Assembly: GCA_015709495.1 (NCBI GenBank)
Contig: CP054189.1
Coordinates: forward strand, 1,426,001-1,490,000
DNA length: 64,000 nucleotides
Reading direction: 5' to 3'
From: Chthonomonadaceae bacterium
Lineage (GTDB): Bacteria; Armatimonadota; Fimbriimonadia; Fimbriimonadales; Fimbriimonadaceae
Shown here: one piece after another, positions 16,254 through 24,909 of the stretch
Layout: every line of letters begins with the position of its first letter
Numbering within the stretch: position 1 is the stretch's first letter
Made by a program: the position numbers and the translations under genes
Notes under the pieces: generated by a model
What the model was told of the DNA's origin: nothing
The model's input: only the letters and a program-made list of their open reading frames with translations
Database searches by the model: none

Positions 16254-17111
16254 CTAGGGGAATCGCTCCTCGATCCTGGCGTTCTTGCGGAGTTCGTCGA
16301 GAGTTTGGGTCCGCGCCGTTTGCATGTACTGGTTGCGGAGGTCTTCGAGCACCTGACCCTCTGCGGAATCCCCCCTTCGGTCGAGCCGGAAGATCTGAAA
16401 GCCGTTGGACGTTCGAGCGGGGCGAGTGATTCCTCCCGGAGCGATCTTGGCGAGCTCTGCGGAGGCGGATGCGGGAAAAGCGGAGATCTGCCGCCAACCG
16501 ATGTGCCCGTGCGACTGCAAAATGCGCTCGTCGGACTGAAAACGCTTGAGCACAAGGTCCCACGAGTTGCCGGCTACGAGGTCCTGATAGGCCCCTTCAG
16601 CGAGTTTCCGAGCCTCCTCCACGTCCTCCGGCCGCGAGCCCGCTAGCGGAACGATGATCGACGAAACGTCAACGAAGGCCTTTCGGTCGAATTTGGAGAG
16701 CGCGATCTGGTCGAGCAAGAGCTGACTCTTGATTCTCAAGTAGAGCCTTGACTTGGGGAAACCTTGCTCCAGCAAGGCTCGGTCGGTCGAGGTCGCTTGA
16801 GGGTTCTGGGCCTTCATTCGTGCGATCTGCGCTTCGATCTCTTGCTCGACCTGCTCTTCGGAGACGCTCATGCCCATCGACTTCGCCCGTTGCGTGACGA
16901 GCCGAAAGGTAATCAGGTCTTGCAGGGCCTCGAACGCCCTCCAGTCCCACGTCAAAGACTCGACGTCCCCCGCCCGGATCGGAACGCCGTCGATCAAGGC
17001 AAGGATCTCCGACGATCCGGGCCTCTTGGCGAGGTATCGGGCCGGGACGTCGCCGGCAGTCTGCGGGATCGCCGCCGCCATCAGAAGGATCGCCAGGAGC
17101 ATCGCTTTCAA
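16254..17111 (-). CDS. Exported PpiC/SurA-like peptidyl-prolyl isomerase
   Basis: 285 residues: a signal peptide (AMLLAILLMAAAIPQTAG), a helical N-terminal SurA-like domain (about 35-145) with the charged repeat EEQVEQEIEAQIARMKAQ, and a parvulin domain (about 150-260) with HGHIGWRQISAFP and RTSNGFQIFRLDRR. Such proteins assist folding of outer-membrane or secreted proteins in the periplasm. The start overlaps the glycosyltransferase stop by 4 bases. Distal gene of the MoxR-glycosyltransferase-PpiC unit. Confidence 0.85.
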   Translation of the reverse strand: MKAMLLAILLMAAAIPQTAGDVPARYLAKRPGSSEILALIDGVPIRAGDVESLTWDWRAFEALQDLITFRLVTQRAKSMGMSVSEEQVEQEIEAQIARMKAQNPQATSTDRALLEQGFPKSRLYLRIKSQLLLDQIALSKFDRKAFVDVSSIIVPLAGSRPEDVEEARKLAEGAYQDLVAGNSWDLVLKRFQSDERILQSHGHIGWRQISAFPASASAELAKIAPGGITRPARTSNGFQIFRLDRRGDSAEGQVLEDLRNQYMQTARTQTLDELRKNARIEERFP

Positions 17112-18121
17112 TCTTCCAGTACGCTACGGTAAGTGTCCACGATCCGGTCCGCGCATTGGTCGATGTGGTAGCGGTCGAGAACTCGGATTCGTGCCGCCGC
17201 CCCCACCGTTTCCAGGGTGATGGGCAGGCCTAGGAGTTCGACGATTCGGGAGCCCAGGAGTTCGTCGGAGGCGAACAGGAAACCCGAAATCTCGGGGTCG
17301 ACCATTTCAGGGAGGCCCCCGCCGTGTCGAAGCAGAACGGCCCGCGAAAGCGCCATGGCCTCGCACGCGACCCTGCTGAAGCCGGACCGGGACTCGGGAA
17401 CAATGACGAGGTCGGAGGCCGACAGCAGCGTAAGGGGGTCAGCGACGCAACCGAGGATTCGAACGCGCTCGGTATCGACGGACTTGGCCCTGGACGCGAG
17501 TTCGCCGGCCAACGGTCCTTCTCCGGCGATCGCGAGGAGCACGTCGGGGTGTTCGGCCGCAACCTGAGGAAGGGCGTCGATCAGCGCGGATAGCCCGCTT
17601 TCAGAGACCCAGCGGCTCATCCCCACAAGGAGCTTGGCGCCTTCGGGAATGTCGAACTGGGCGCGAGCCTCGGCCTTCGTTGGGGGCGGCGAGGGAGGAT
17701 CAGGGACCCCCGGCGGGATCATCACGAGATCGAGCGCCATCGCTTCGTCGAGTACCTTTCGCACGGCGTACGAACTGCAGATTCCGAATTGGGCGCAGTT
17801 GAGCTTGTCGATCAAAAGGCGGTGCGTCGTCTTCGGCATGTCGATGGCCGAATACACCCATGCCTCTCCGTACCCGATCGCTACGCCGCAAGCCCACGCG
17901 CACCGGTAGCCGAAGGCATGAACCAAGTCGTAAGGCTCGCACAGCTTCTTGAGCCTTTCTGATACTGCCTTGTCGGTCTTGCGGCCGGTCGGCAACGGCA
18001 TCCATTCGGTGGCATCCACGATGTCGGCGTCGTACCCGCGTTGTTTTAGGGCCTCTTGGAGGTCGCGAACATGCGCGGCGATCGCTCCGAACGACTGTCG
18101 ATGCAGCAAGAGGACCTTCAT
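17108..18121 (-). CDS. Glycosyltransferase family 4 (GT-B fold)
   Basis: 337 residues. The N-terminal domain starts KVLLLHRQSFGAIAAHV, a typical GT4 opening with a Gly/Ala-rich acceptor loop. The C-terminal Rossmann domain has LLVGMSRWVSESGLSALIDALP (about 170) and the nucleotide-sugar binding segment VIVPESRSGFSRVACEAMALSRAVL (about 262), with the usual ESRSGFS in place of EGFG. Transfers a sugar from a nucleotide donor to an unknown acceptor, most likely in envelope polysaccharide or glycolipid synthesis. ATGA overlaps on both sides place it in the MoxR operon. Confidence 0.88.
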   Translation of the reverse strand: MKVLLLHRQSFGAIAAHVRDLQEALKQRGYDADIVDATEWMPLPTGRKTDKAVSERLKKLCEPYDLVHAFGYRCAWACGVAIGYGEAWVYSAIDMPKTTHRLLIDKLNCAQFGICSSYAVRKVLDEAMALDLVMIPPGVPDPPSPPPTKAEARAQFDIPEGAKLLVGMSRWVSESGLSALIDALPQVAAEHPDVLLAIAGEGPLAGELASRAKSVDTERVRILGCVADPLTLLSASDLVIVPESRSGFSRVACEAMALSRAVLLRHGGGLPEMVDPEISGFLFASDELLGSRIVELLGLPITLETVGAAARIRVLDRYHIDQCADRIVDTYRSVLED

Positions 18122-19065
18122 CTCGGAACGACTTGGGCTTCGATCAGGCTTTGGAGGACTCGGTTGGCGGTCAGCCCTTCGACTTCAGCCTCCGGCCGCA
18201 GGATCACCCTATGCCGCAAAATGGGTAGCGCGACGTCCTTGATGTCGTCGGGGATCACGAATTCGCGACCCCGAATGGCTGCAAGAGCTTTACCGCAATT
18301 GAGCATCGCGATCCCCGCGCGAGGAGAGGCGCCCACGAGGATGTCTGTGGCCCTTCGAGTCGAAGCCACAGTCTGCTGAATGTAACCCAGAATCTTTTCT
18401 TCGACGCCGATCTCGCGGACCCGCGATTGCATGGCGAGGAGCTCTTCTCGCGCGACGACCTGCTGAAGGTTGGCCGAGTCGAGGTTTTCAGGTCGGAAAC
18501 CCGAGTGGTGTCGCCGCAAGATGTCGACTTCGACTTCGTTCGGCGGGTACTCGATGACGACCTTGAGCAGGAATCGGTCGAGCTGGGCTTCGGGCAGAGG
18601 GTAGGTTCCCTCGAACTCGATGGGGTTCTGAGTGGCGAAAACGATAAACGGAGGCCCCAGGGTGTGGCGCTCGCCGTCAATGGTGACCCCTCTCTCTTCC
18701 ATGGCCTCCAAGAGAGCGGCTTGGGTTTTGGGCGGAGTGCGGTTGATCTCATCGGCCAGCAGAATTTGGGTAAACACCGGGCCGAACCTGAGCTTGAAGT
18801 CCCCGGACTTCGCGTCGAAGATGTTAGTGCCGAGCACGTCGCTCGGCATGAGATCGGGAGTGAACTGAATGCGGCCGTATTCAAGCCCCAAGGTTCGAGC
18901 GATCGCGCGGACGAGCAGGGATTTGCCGATCCCCGGAACGCCCTCGAGGAGCACGTGCCCGTTGGCGAGCAGGGCGACGATGCAGTGCTCGACCGCGGCC
19001 TCTTGCCCCACGATCGCCTTTCCGATCTCCTTCTTGAGTTCGACTACGACAGCTTCGACGTTCAT
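18118..19065 (-). CDS. MoxR-family AAA+ ATPase
   Basis: 315 residues with Walker A GVPGIGKS at 42-49, Walker B ILLADEINR near 107, sensor 1 FATQNPIEFEGTYPLPEAQLDRFL and the MoxR lid PRAGIAMLNCGKALAAIRGREFVIPDDI. MoxR proteins act as chaperones with von Willebrand/DUF58 partners, but no DUF58 gene follows here: the next genes are a glycosyltransferase and a PpiC chaperone. GGAG precedes the ATG. The gene begins 49 bases after the fucI-like stop, so it may be read through from the deoxy-sugar operon. Confidence 0.92.
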   Translation of the reverse strand: MNVEAVVVELKKEIGKAIVGQEAAVEHCIVALLANGHVLLEGVPGIGKSLLVRAIARTLGLEYGRIQFTPDLMPSDVLGTNIFDAKSGDFKLRFGPVFTQILLADEINRTPPKTQAALLEAMEERGVTIDGERHTLGPPFIVFATQNPIEFEGTYPLPEAQLDRFLLKVVIEYPPNEVEVDILRRHHSGFRPENLDSANLQQVVAREELLAMQSRVREIGVEEKILGYIQQTVASTRRATDILVGASPRAGIAMLNCGKALAAIRGREFVIPDDIKDVALPILRHRVILRPEAEVEGLTANRVLQSLIEAQVVPR

Positions 19066-19113
19066 TGCGGTCTCCGAATGCGCGGGAGCTTGGATCGTAC
19101 CCCGCCCGTTCGT

Positions 19114-20910
19114 TTATCCATACAAGGGTCCGAAGTGGGCGCAAGCGCGGAAGTCCGCGCCGCAAGGATCGAGAGTCGCGCCCAACCGCGACCAGACCGC
19201 TGGCTGAAACACGCGATCTTGGGGAACGTTGTGCATATCGACGGGAATGCGGAGCATCGATGCCAGCGTGAGGAGGTCTCCGCCCACGTGTCCGACGCAG
19301 ATCGCTCCGTGATTCGCGCCCCAGTGGTTCATCACGTTGTAGGGATCATCGAACGGGTAGCTCCCGGTCAGGTTGGGCACGAACCAAGTGGTCGGCCAAG
19401 TGGGGTTCGTTCGCCGATCGAGCGCGTCGTGAACGAGCGGGGGCAATTCGACCGTCCAGCCTTCCGCGATTTGGAGGACCGGCCCAAAGCCTCCGACGAG
19501 GTTGATTCGGCACATCGTACAGGGAATATCGCCGCGAGTCGTGAAGTCCGTCGACCACCCCCCGCCAGGAAAGTAGCCGGTGTCGCTGGCCCTCCAGAGG
19601 GTCGCCCCCAAGTACTTGGCGACGTCGTCTTCAGCCACGTTCCACCACGGCAGGATCGTGTGGCTTCCGTTCTCGGCCGATTCGCCCGTCCAATCGAGCG
19701 CCGAAGGGCCTGAGTTGATCAGGTGCAAGATTCCGAGTTCCGCGCGCCCCTGCAACCTATGGTTCGCGACGCGCTGAACCGCCTCCGGACTCCAGAACGT
19801 ACGGACGTCGGAAAAAAGCTGGGCTGTTCCGGTCAAGAGGTGTCCAAGAAGCATCGAGGCGGCGTTTAGGGCGTCGTTCTCGGTGGCGAAGACATAAGGT
19901 TGACGGACGCCGTTCCAATCGAAACTCGAACACAGGATTGCTTCCATGAAGTCGCCGTTGGAGAAGTGGTCGGTCCATTGCCTTTGGCCCTGAAACCCTC
20001 CGGCTAGGGCGTTGTGTCCGCGTGATTCTTCGACGAATCCCATTTCGGCGAGCTTGGGGTTGCCGCACATGAGGTCGCGAGCGATGAGAGTCATCTTGAC
20101 GCTGGTGTCCCAATCCGAGTCTTTCTGCGCGCGGGTGCGCTGTTTGCGCGGCGGGTTGGGGTCGTCGCCCTCGAAGCAGTTCGAGGCGGTCCAAGCCCTT
20201 GCGGCCGCGTACTCTTCAGGATCGAAAATGCCTCGTTCCATCCGCCGGACGAACTCGGTCATATCGACGGATTCGACCCTCATGCAGAGATAGCGCTCGA
20301 AAAACGAAGGTTCGACGATCGAGCCACCGATTCCCATCGAAACTCCTCCGAGAGCGAGGTATGAGGAGCCTCGCATCGTCGCAACCGCAAGCCCCGCTTT
20401 CACGAAGGCGAGGATTTTGTCTTCGACGTCTTGAGGGATCGCGGTGTCGCCCAGGTCTTGGACGTGGCGTCCGTAGATTCCAAACGCTGGCAGGCCCTTC
20501 TGGGCGTGAGAAGCGAGGGTCGCCGCGAGGTAAACCGCTCCGGGCCGCTCCGTTCCATTGAACCCCCAAATCGCCTTCGGGCGGAGCGGGTCCATGTCCA
20601 TCGTTTCGGAACCGTAACACCAGCAAGGGGTGACGGTAAGCGAAGCCCCGACGCCTTCGCGCTCGAACTTCGCCGCGCACTGAGCCGCTTCTGCCACGCC
20701 GCCGATGCAGGAGTCCGCGATTACGACTTCAATCGGTAGGCCGTTGGCATGACGGAGCCTAGAGGTCACGAGGTCGGCCACGGCTCTTGCCATGGCGAGG
20801 GTCGGACCTTCGAGCGACTCGCGCACTCCGCCGTACCTGCCATCGATCGTGGGGCGGATGCCGAGTTTCGGAGGAGGAGCGGCGAGTCGATTGAGCGCTT
20901 TGGGGTGCAT
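19114..20910 (-). CDS. L-fucose isomerase-family sugar isomerase
   Basis: 598 residues, matching the length of FucI (about 591). Opening [20 protein letters not shown], the block [16 protein letters not shown], the middle [18 protein letters not shown] and [15 protein letters not shown], and the C-terminal [40 protein letters not shown] region all follow FucI. It interconverts an aldose and ketose, L-fucose to L-fuculose in known members, using Mn. Here it ends an operon whose kinase and aldolase are of the rhamnose type, so the substrate may be rhamnose or both sugars (inference). GAAGGA lies upstream of the ATG at 20910. Confidence 0.9.
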   Translation of the reverse strand: MHPKALNRLAAPPPKLGIRPTIDGRYGGVRESLEGPTLAMARAVADLVTSRLRHANGLPIEVVIADSCIGGVAEAAQCAAKFEREGVGASLTVTPCWCYGSETMDMDPLRPKAIWGFNGTERPGAVYLAATLASHAQKGLPAFGIYGRHVQDLGDTAIPQDVEDKILAFVKAGLAVATMRGSSYLALGGVSMGIGGSIVEPSFFERYLCMRVESVDMTEFVRRMERGIFDPEEYAAARAWTASNCFEGDDPNPPRKQRTRAQKDSDWDTSVKMTLIARDLMCGNPKLAEMGFVEESRGHNALAGGFQGQRQWTDHFSNGDFMEAILCSSFDWNGVRQPYVFATENDALNAASMLLGHLLTGTAQLFSDVRTFWSPEAVQRVANHRLQGRAELGILHLINSGPSALDWTGESAENGSHTILPWWNVAEDDVAKYLGATLWRASDTGYFPGGGWSTDFTTRGDIPCTMCRINLVGGFGPVLQIAEGWTVELPPLVHDALDRRTNPTWPTTWFVPNLTGSYPFDDPYNVMNHWGANHGAICVGHVGGDLLTLASMLRIPVDMHNVPQDRVFQPAVWSRLGATLDPCGADFRACAHFGPLYG

Positions 20911-20945
20911 GGTTGTTTCCTTCGACGGGGAGATGGGGATTGCCT

Positions 20946-21488
20946 TCAGGATTCGAGCAGTAGGGCCAGGACCTCGCGCGGGCCGTGGACGCCGTGGATG
21001 AGGATGCCCTCGATATCCGCCGTCCGGCTTGGTCCGGAAATCAGGACGGAAGTGCGTCCCCGCGATCTCTCGAGGGCCTCCGCAAGGCTCCCGCAGAGCG
21101 CGAGAGGAGGAATCAACACAAGGTGCGAATTCGGGGTTAGAGAGGCGAGGCGCCTGCGGCCGGGTCCGGCCTTGAGCAAAAGGCTCCCCGTCGAGGCCAC
21201 CGCCGCGTCGCAGAGAGTCACCCCTAGTTTCGCCTGCCAGGGGTCGTCCGTTCGATGCGGCAACACTCCCGCAGGGAGCAACGGTAGAACGTCGCCGTCG
21301 ACGAGGACGGGTCCGTCCACCCAGTCGGCGAGGTCCTCCCAATTCACCACCCTACCACCAAGCTCCTCGAATCTCGCCCGAAACTCCGCCCACGAGGCGG
21401 GCGATTGGGGAAGCCGCTCCCCATTCCTGCGGGCAGGTCGGGGGCTCTCGCTGGGAAGTGCCCCAAGGATGCGGTCACGAGCGCTCAT
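20946..21488 (-). CDS. lutC: L-lactate oxidation complex subunit LutC
   Basis: 180 residues of the LUD domain family. LutC works with LutA and LutB to oxidise L-lactate to pyruvate. Visible features are [10 protein letters not shown] at the start, [23 protein letters not shown] in the core and [23 protein letters not shown] at the end, the last being a LUD hallmark. The ATG at 21488 gives a normal-length protein and overlaps the lutB end by 14 bases. It reads 35 bases upstream of the isomerase. Confidence 0.9.
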   Translation of the reverse strand: MSARDRILGALPSESPRPARRNGERLPQSPASWAEFRARFEELGGRVVNWEDLADWVDGPVLVDGDVLPLLPAGVLPHRTDDPWQAKLGVTLCDAAVASTGSLLLKAGPGRRRLASLTPNSHLVLIPPLALCGSLAEALERSRGRTSVLISGPSRTADIEGILIHGVHGPREVLALLLES

Positions 21489-22833
21489 TCCACCACCTTC
21501 TGAACTCCCGTCCTTCGGCTTCGGGCGCGCGGTGGGATTTCGTCCAGCCGGAACGCCCGAAGGCCAGTCCAGGCGCCCATCGCAGCAGCGCGAGCGCCGA
21601 TTTCCAAATCCACAGGCGCTTGCAGGCAACGACGAAGGGCCTCCAATCCAGATTCTTCGTCAGCTTCCGATCGGTACCCTGCCTTCGGAGTTCGAGCAGC
21701 ATCGAGGGAATGGGAATGGCAACGGGGCAAACCGACTCGCATCTACCGCAAAGGGTCGAAGCCCTCGCGAGTTGGCCGTAGGTCTCGACTCCCCCGAGCA
21801 TCGGGGCCATGATTGCGCCCAAGGGACCGCTGTAAACGTGCCCGTACGCGTGTCCCGATCCCTCCCGGTAAACGGGGCAGGCGTTGAGGCAGGCTCCGCA
21901 CCGGATGCAGCGCAGAATCGACCTCAGGGGGGAGTTCAAGGTGGCAGTGCGACCGTTATCGAGCAATACGACGTGGACTTCTTGCGGGCCGTCGGTCTCG
22001 TCGTTCCGTCTAGGGCCCTGAATGAAGTGAACATAAGTTGTGAGAGTTTGGCCGACTCCCGACCCCGCGAGGAGGTGAAGAAACTCCGGCAGCGACTCTT
22101 CGTCGGGAAGCAGCTTCTCGATCCCCATCAGGGCGATATGAACGTCGGGCGCGGTCGTCGAAAGTCGGTTGTTGCCCTCGTTCTCGACGATCACGAGCCG
22201 CCCCGTGTCGGCGATCGCAAAGTTCACCCCGCTGATTCCGACCTTCGCCGAACGGAACTTCTCCCGTAAATGATTTCGCGCTTGGAGGGTCAATTCTTCG
22301 GGGGATTCGGTGTAGTTCCCCAAGCCCTCGCGTTCAAACGCGGCCGCCACCTCAAAGCGGGTCTTGTGAATGATCGGAGTCACGATATGGCTGGGAGTGT
22401 CGTCTGTGATTTGCACGACGAACTCGCCCAAGTCGGTCTCGACGACCTGATAGCCAAGGCCCGCAAGGTGTTCGTTGAGGCCGATTTCTTCGGTCGCCAT
22501 CGACTTGCCCTTGACGATCACGTCGCCAAAGCCGCAACGCCGGGCGACGATTTCCGAGACGATCTGCCTCGCCTCCGCCGCGTCGAATGCCCAATGAACC
22601 CTCGTCCCAGAGGCTTCGCAGGCGCCCTCGAACCGCAAGAGCAACGTCTTCAGGTTCGCAAGAACGTCCTCCTTGAGCGAGGCAGCCGCTTGGCGCGTTT
22701 CTTCAAGGCGATCACCGAACACCTCGCCCAGCGCCCTCGCCCGGCCTTGGGTGCGGAGGATCGACGCCAGGCGTACCGAGTCCTTGGTCGCCTGTGGAAG
22801 TCGCTCGACAAACCTGTCGAAGTCCCTCCTCAC
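21475..22833 (-). CDS. lutB: L-lactate oxidation iron-sulfur subunit LutB
   Basis: 452 residues, close to the usual length. The N-terminal LUD domain (about 50-290) has GDVIVKGKSMATEEIGLNEHL and SGVNFAIADTGRLVIVENEG. Two 4Fe-4S motifs follow: CIRCGACLNACPVYR (about 310) and CGRCESVCPVAIP (about 360), then the conserved C-terminal W-rich tail. It passes electrons from lactate to an unidentified acceptor. Its ATG overlaps the lutA stop by 4 bases. Confidence 0.95.
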   Translation of the reverse strand: MRRDFDRFVERLPQATKDSVRLASILRTQGRARALGEVFGDRLEETRQAAASLKEDVLANLKTLLLRFEGACEASGTRVHWAFDAAEARQIVSEIVARRCGFGDVIVKGKSMATEEIGLNEHLAGLGYQVVETDLGEFVVQITDDTPSHIVTPIIHKTRFEVAAAFEREGLGNYTESPEELTLQARNHLREKFRSAKVGISGVNFAIADTGRLVIVENEGNNRLSTTAPDVHIALMGIEKLLPDEESLPEFLHLLAGSGVGQTLTTYVHFIQGPRRNDETDGPQEVHVVLLDNGRTATLNSPLRSILRCIRCGACLNACPVYREGSGHAYGHVYSGPLGAIMAPMLGGVETYGQLARASTLCGRCESVCPVAIPIPSMLLELRRQGTDRKLTKNLDWRPFVVACKRLWIWKSALALLRWAPGLAFGRSGWTKSHRAPEAEGREFRRWWNERS

Positions 22834-23537
22834 CGGTCGATCACCTCGGCAAGGAGCTGCGCATAGTGCAGGAACCGCAACGAGGGGCCGTCTTGCGCTT
22901 GAAGGGTCATTAGGTGGAGGGCGCAGCCCATGTCGGTGGTGACGACGAGGTCGGGCTTTGCGGCATTCAGCGACTCCAGCTTATGGAGTCCCATGCCTCG
23001 GGACGTGGCGGGATGTTCTGCGGAGAAGACGCCCCCGAACCCGCAGCAGGTTTCCGATTCCGAAAACTGCGCCCACTCGACGCCGGGGATCATGCTGACA
23101 AGGCGTTGGGGTCCGTCGCCGAGCCCCAACTCGCGGCCGTGGCAGGCGACGTGAAACGCAACTCGTCGCCTCGGGGCCACCCGCGAGCCTTCTTGCGGCC
23201 AGCGCTTCACGCCGAGGTGGTGCAGCAGGTATTCGGACAACTCCAAACAGCGGGGGGCGTCGACCCCGAGCGCTGCCCACCCCTTTCGCGCCATCGCCGC
23301 GCAGGAGGCGCTCGGAGTCACGACCGGCAGGTCGGGCCGGAAGACCTGGGCCGCCCGCCGAGCGACTTCTTTCGCAGCATCCCAGTCGCCCGAATTATAA
23401 GGGGGCTGTCCGCAACACGTCTGACCCTCAGGAAACACTACCCGGCAACCGGCGTGTTCGAGGACCTTCACCGTGGCGATCCCGACCTCTCCGAAGAAAG
23501 CGTCGCATAGGCACGTGAGCATCAGTTGCGCTTGCAT
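22830..23537 (-). CDS. lutA: L-lactate oxidation subunit LutA (CCG-domain)
   Basis: 235 residues of the CCG cysteine-rich family. It opens with LMLTCLCDAFFGEVGIATVKVLEHAG and holds two cysteine-rich motifs, EGQTCCGQPPYNSG (about 40) and SETCCGFGGVFS (about 160). The intervening ACHGRELGLG and the final TTDMGCALHL are also conserved. Such domains bind non-cubane Fe-S clusters in heterodisulfide reductase relatives. Four bases separate it from the kinase gene upstream. Confidence 0.94.
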   Translation of the reverse strand: MQAQLMLTCLCDAFFGEVGIATVKVLEHAGCRVVFPEGQTCCGQPPYNSGDWDAAKEVARRAAQVFRPDLPVVTPSASCAAMARKGWAALGVDAPRCLELSEYLLHHLGVKRWPQEGSRVAPRRRVAFHVACHGRELGLGDGPQRLVSMIPGVEWAQFSESETCCGFGGVFSAEHPATSRGMGLHKLESLNAAKPDLVVTTDMGCALHLMTLQAQDGPSLRFLHYAQLLAEVIDR

Positions 23538-23541
23538 GACC

Positions 23542-24909
23542 TCACGAAGGACGGAACGTCTTGAACGGGATGCTCCGGTCGAGGAGCCTGGCGAGTTCTG
23601 CGAAGTCGGCGACGTGCCCTTGAGCGAGGAACTGAACGCCGAGGTTCCCCAGAACGGTCGCTTCCTGGGGGCCTGCGATCACGGGCCTTCGAGTCGCGTC
23701 CGCAAGGGCTTGGCACAATTGCGTACTGGCCGATCCACCTCCGGCGATCCGGACCTCATCGATCTCCCGTCCAGTCACCGACGTCAGCTTGTCCAAATGA
23801 CCGGCGAGCGTACGGACGAGGCTATGAAGCGCGAGACTCGCCCACTCCTCCGAGTTCGCCATCTGGAAGCCCTGCATCCGCGCGGCTTCGATCATGGATT
23901 GCGGGCTGAAAAGCGTGGGGTCGAAGAGGTCGAGCGACTCCCCTGAGTCGGGCGCCGCAGTCGCGAGCCAAGACGGGACGTCCTCGCGAATTCCGAGTTC
24001 TTGGTGCAGCCGGTTGATCACGTAGAAACCGGGGATGTTGGCGAGAAACCGAACTCGGCCATCGGCCGCCCGTTCGTTGGTGAAGTTCGCGTCTTCTGAC
24101 TTCGTGTCGGCCAGCGGAGCGTCGAGCAGGAGTCCCAGAATCGACCACGTGCCGACGTTGAGAAACGCTTGGCGCTGCCCCAACGACCCCAATCCCATCA
24201 CCGCCGAAGCCGTATCGTGGCCCGCGACGCGAACGATCTCCGTGCCACGTGCGGACTTCCCGACGACGTTTCCGGGGGGTTGAGGCCCGTTCGCGGGAGG
24301 CTCGGCGTCGATCCATCGAAAGCAGTCGGCGCACCAACTTCCGTCCAAGCCGAGGAGTTGGGTCGTGGACGCTTGGGTCAGTTCGTGCCCTGCCGGAGCG
24401 CCCAAGAGGTGCGCCATCAGCTCGGGGAGGATCAGCCACCGGACGGAAGGGCTGTTCAACTCGAACTGTTCGGAGTATCGGGCCGCCAACTGGTAAACCG
24501 TGTTGAACGGTTGATGCTGGATGCCCGTTCGGAGGTACATCTCGTGCCTCAGGTGGGCCAGCCGATCAAACGCTTCGACGTGCGATGGGTCGCGGTAGCA
24601 AACGGGCGGTTGGAGAAGGTCGCCTCCCGGGCCCACGAACCCGTGATCGACTCCCCAAGCGTCGATTCCAAGCGTCGCGCCCTTCGCAATCGCAAGCTCT
24701 TCGGCCCTTCGGCAAGCCCCAAGAAGTGCGTCGACGTTCCATACGGTGTGGGAGCCTTGCTGCAGAGGCTCGTGAGGAGTCTGCTCGACGATTTCAAAGC
24801 GAATCGAATCGCCCACAAGCTCTCCGAGGGCGAACCGCACCGAGGTCGCCCCCATGTCGATCGCGATGGCGCAGGGATTAGCGGAGGAACCCCTCACGCA
24901 CGCCTCCAT
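23542..24909 (-). CDS. rhaB: Rhamnulokinase-like FGGY sugar kinase
   Basis: 455 residues. FGGY-type phosphate loop IAIDMGATSVRFALG near residue 13, then GIDAWGVDHGFVG, YQLAARYSEQF, ATVRVAGHDTASAVMG-like segment (VRVAGHDTASAV), VGTWSILG and the adenosine motif RIAGGGSASTQLCQALAD near 395. Order and wording follow RhaB rather than fuculokinase. It phosphorylates L-rhamnulose at O1. It overlaps the aldolase end by 32 bases if started at ATG 24909; GTG at 24897 is a shorter option. Confidence 0.9.
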   Translation of the reverse strand: MEACVRGSSANPCAIAIDMGATSVRFALGELVGDSIRFEIVEQTPHEPLQQGSHTVWNVDALLGACRRAEELAIAKGATLGIDAWGVDHGFVGPGGDLLQPPVCYRDPSHVEAFDRLAHLRHEMYLRTGIQHQPFNTVYQLAARYSEQFELNSPSVRWLILPELMAHLLGAPAGHELTQASTTQLLGLDGSWCADCFRWIDAEPPANGPQPPGNVVGKSARGTEIVRVAGHDTASAVMGLGSLGQRQAFLNVGTWSILGLLLDAPLADTKSEDANFTNERAADGRVRFLANIPGFYVINRLHQELGIREDVPSWLATAAPDSGESLDLFDPTLFSPQSMIEAARMQGFQMANSEEWASLALHSLVRTLAGHLDKLTSVTGREIDEVRIAGGGSASTQLCQALADATRRPVIAGPQEATVLGNLGVQFLAQGHVADFAELARLLDRSIPFKTFRPS

